Part shown: positions 62,692 through 64,000 of the stretch, in pieces | Position numbering within the stretch: the stretch's first letter is position 1 | Layout: the number at the start of each line of letters is the position of its first letter | Assembly: GCA_019694595.1 (NCBI GenBank) | Contig: JAIBBQ010000003.1 | Location: 54,117-118,116 of the forward strand | Direction: 5' to 3' | From: Myxococcaceae bacterium | GTDB lineage: Bacteria; Myxococcota; Myxococcia; Myxococcales; Myxococcaceae | Length of the DNA: 64,000 bases | Position numbers and translations under genes: made by a program | The notes under the pieces: generated by a model | Database searches by the model: none | Told to the model about the DNA's origin: nothing | Seen by the model: the letters and a program-made list of their open reading frames with translations, nothing else

Positions 62692-63680
62692 AGGAACTCC
62701 TGCGCTGGGAAGAGCAGCACCTCGGCGAGCGTGGCGGCGCCCACCGCGAGCATCAGCACCCGGTCGAGCCCCACCGCGATGCCGGTGCAGGGCGGCAGCC
62801 GTTCCACCGCATCGAGGAAGCGCTCGTCGATGGGGTACGCGGGCCGGTTGGCAGCGCGGCGCTGCGCCTGCTCGGCCTCGAACCGCCGACGCTGCTCGGT
62901 GGCATCGGTGAGTTCCGAGAACCCGTTGGCGAGTTCGACGCCGCCCACGTACAGCTCGACGCGTTCGGCGACCGTCGGGTCGGCCGGCTTGAGCCGCGCC
63001 AGGGATGCCATCGAGGCAGGGTACTCGCAGAGAAAGGTGGGCCGCTCGCGCCCGAGCGTGCCTTCCACCTTCTGCAGGAAGAGGTGAAAGAAGACGTCGT
63101 CGTACCCGTCGTGCGCCCCCACCAGCACGCCCGCCTCGCTGGCGGCGGCAGCCAGACCCGCCTCGTCCTCGCCGATGGCGCGCAGATCGATGCCGGTGGC
63201 CCGCAGCACCGCGTCCTGCACGGTGATCCGCTCGTACGGGGTCCTCGAGAAGACGGTGTCGGCCTGGGCGGCGGCGGCGGCACCAGCGGCGAGCGCGCGC
63301 TCGGTGTCTTCCATGATGGCGCGGTAGTCGGCGTGCGGCCGGTACAGCTCCAGCATGGTGAATTCGGGGTTGTGGTGCGCCGAGACCTCGCCGTTCCGGT
63401 AGACGCGCGCGAGCTGGAAGATGGGGCCGCTGCCGTCGGCCAGCAGGCGCTTCATCGCGTATTCGGGGCTGGTGTGCAGGTACAGGGGCCGCGCGGTGCC
63501 CACCCCGGTCTGCGGCACGAAGGGCGTCTCGAAGGGGTCGATGTGCGGCTCGAGGCCGGGCAGCGGCACCAGCGCCGGGGTCTCGACCTCGAGGAACCCT
63601 CGGGCAGCGAAGTGGCTGCGGAGGGCGGCCTGACACCGGCCGCGCGCGCGCGCCGCGTCCCACTGGGCCCGGGAAGGCAT
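62688..63680 (-). CDS. epmA: EF-P beta-lysine ligase (EpmA/GenX/PoxA family)
   Basis: 330 residues: a class II lysyl-tRNA-synthetase catalytic domain without the anticodon-binding domain, the EpmA length. Motif 2 VYRNGEVSAHHNPEFTMLEL and motif 3 GIAVGLDRVLML are present. EpmA attaches (R)-beta-lysine to elongation factor P to relieve stalling at polyproline. No efp or epmB is in the window. The ATG at 63680 is the natural start. Confidence 0.9.
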   Translation of the reverse strand: MPSRAQWDAARARGRCQAALRSHFAARGFLEVETPALVPLPGLEPHIDPFETPFVPQTGVGTARPLYLHTSPEYAMKRLLADGSGPIFQLARVYRNGEVSAHHNPEFTMLELYRPHADYRAIMEDTERALAAGAAAAAQADTVFSRTPYERITVQDAVLRATGIDLRAIGEDEAGLAAAASEAGVLVGAHDGYDDVFFHLFLQKVEGTLGRERPTFLCEYPASMASLARLKPADPTVAERVELYVGGVELANGFSELTDATEQRRRFEAEQAQRRAANRPAYPIDERFLDAVERLPPCTGIAVGLDRVLMLAVGAATLAEVLLFPAQEFL

Positions 63681-63783
63681 CGCGGCTGACTAGGGCGCGA
63701 GCCGCGGGCCGGTCAAGTCCGAGGGCGGGCCCTGCGCCGCTTCGGGCGACGAAACCGGCGCGCGAGGTGGTAGCCATGCGCCC

Positions 63784-64000
63784 GTGCGTGCCCTGGCCGT
63801 CGGCGTCGTCGCGGTGGTGGTGGTCTGCGGGTGTCCTCCCCGGCCCGTGCCGCCGCGAGCGCCCGAGGTCGACCCGCTCGCGCAGCGGCGCACCACGCTC
63901 GAGGTGAGGTTGAACGAGGCCGACGCACGGGTCCGTGCGCTCCTCGAGGCGAGGGACGAGGCGCTCTGGCGTCACTTCACGACCCGCGCGCCGCTCGAGC
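63784..64000 (+). CDS. Predicted lipoprotein, 5' part (runs off the window)
   Basis: From a GTG at 63784: signal peptide VRALAVGVVAVVVVCGC with a lipobox-like end, a proline-rich linker (PPRPVPPRAP), then a charged helix. The gene continues past the window end. Divergent from epmA. A different frame starting with an ATG at 63777 gives no sensible protein. Confidence 0.5.
   Translation, partial: MRALAVGVVAVVVVCGCPPRPVPPRAPEVDPLAQRRTTLEVRLNEADARVRALLEARDEALWRHFTTRAPLE

Overview
The DNA is very GC-rich with strongly GC-biased third codon positions, tightly overlapping genes, many GTG starts and many secreted lipoproteins. Together with a compact natural-product cluster this points to a myxobacterium or relative (Myxococcota). 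That assignment is an inference from style and gene content; no marker gene fixes it. All calls below are by eye; no database search was possible.

Layout. (1) 0.1-17.5 kb: a small non-ribosomal-peptide-type cluster. A threonine-kinase-like/YbaK fusion, an argininosuccinate-lyase-like enzyme and a cysteine-synthase-like PLP enzyme form a plausible diamino-acid pathway. They are followed by an ATP-grasp ligase, a methyltransferase, a C-A-PCP NRPS whose condensation motif is degenerate, two free carrier proteins, an acyl-CoA-dehydrogenase-like enzyme, two free-standing adenylation enzymes (one with a proline-like code, one with an asparagine code), a tandem GNAT protein and an unknown protein. 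No thioesterase is seen. (2) 17.6-53.0 kb: two tandem genomic islands at the 3' end of a tRNA-Pro(CGG) gene. The intact tRNA is at 52960-53033 (minus strand); 3' fragments of it remain at about 17617 and 43163. Each island ends with an excisionase-like gene and a tyrosine integrase next to its tRNA-side junction.

Island 1 (17.6-43.2 kb) is a defence-type island. One minus-strand run of nine genes holds HsdM-HsdS-HsdR, a GHKL ATPase, a STAS/winged-helix protein, a small ubiquitin-like protein, an E2-like protein, a JAB-E1 fusion and a candidate PD-(D/E)XK nuclease. A divergent RloC-like ATPase with a zinc hook sits beside hsdM. Further on are a four-gene serine-recombinase operon, a ribbon-helix-helix protein, two DUF488 proteins, a dual-OB-like protein and a winged-helix (Rep-like) protein. 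Island 2 (43.2-53.0 kb) holds an operon of exported proteins and lipoproteins, a DUF932 protein, an HNH protein and unknown genes.

(3) 53.0-64 kb: chromosomal genes. These include a membrane metalloprotease-like protein, a three-gene operon of an internally duplicated protein, a radical SAM/SPASM enzyme and a zinc-ribbon protein (a possible new peptide or protein modification system), a PadR-controlled beta-lactamase-like operon that appears inserted with a duplicated junction, an arginase-family enzyme, an LpxL-like acyltransferase lacking its acidic catalytic residue, a PlsC-like acyltransferase and EpmA. No CRISPR array, rRNA or classical insertion sequence was seen.
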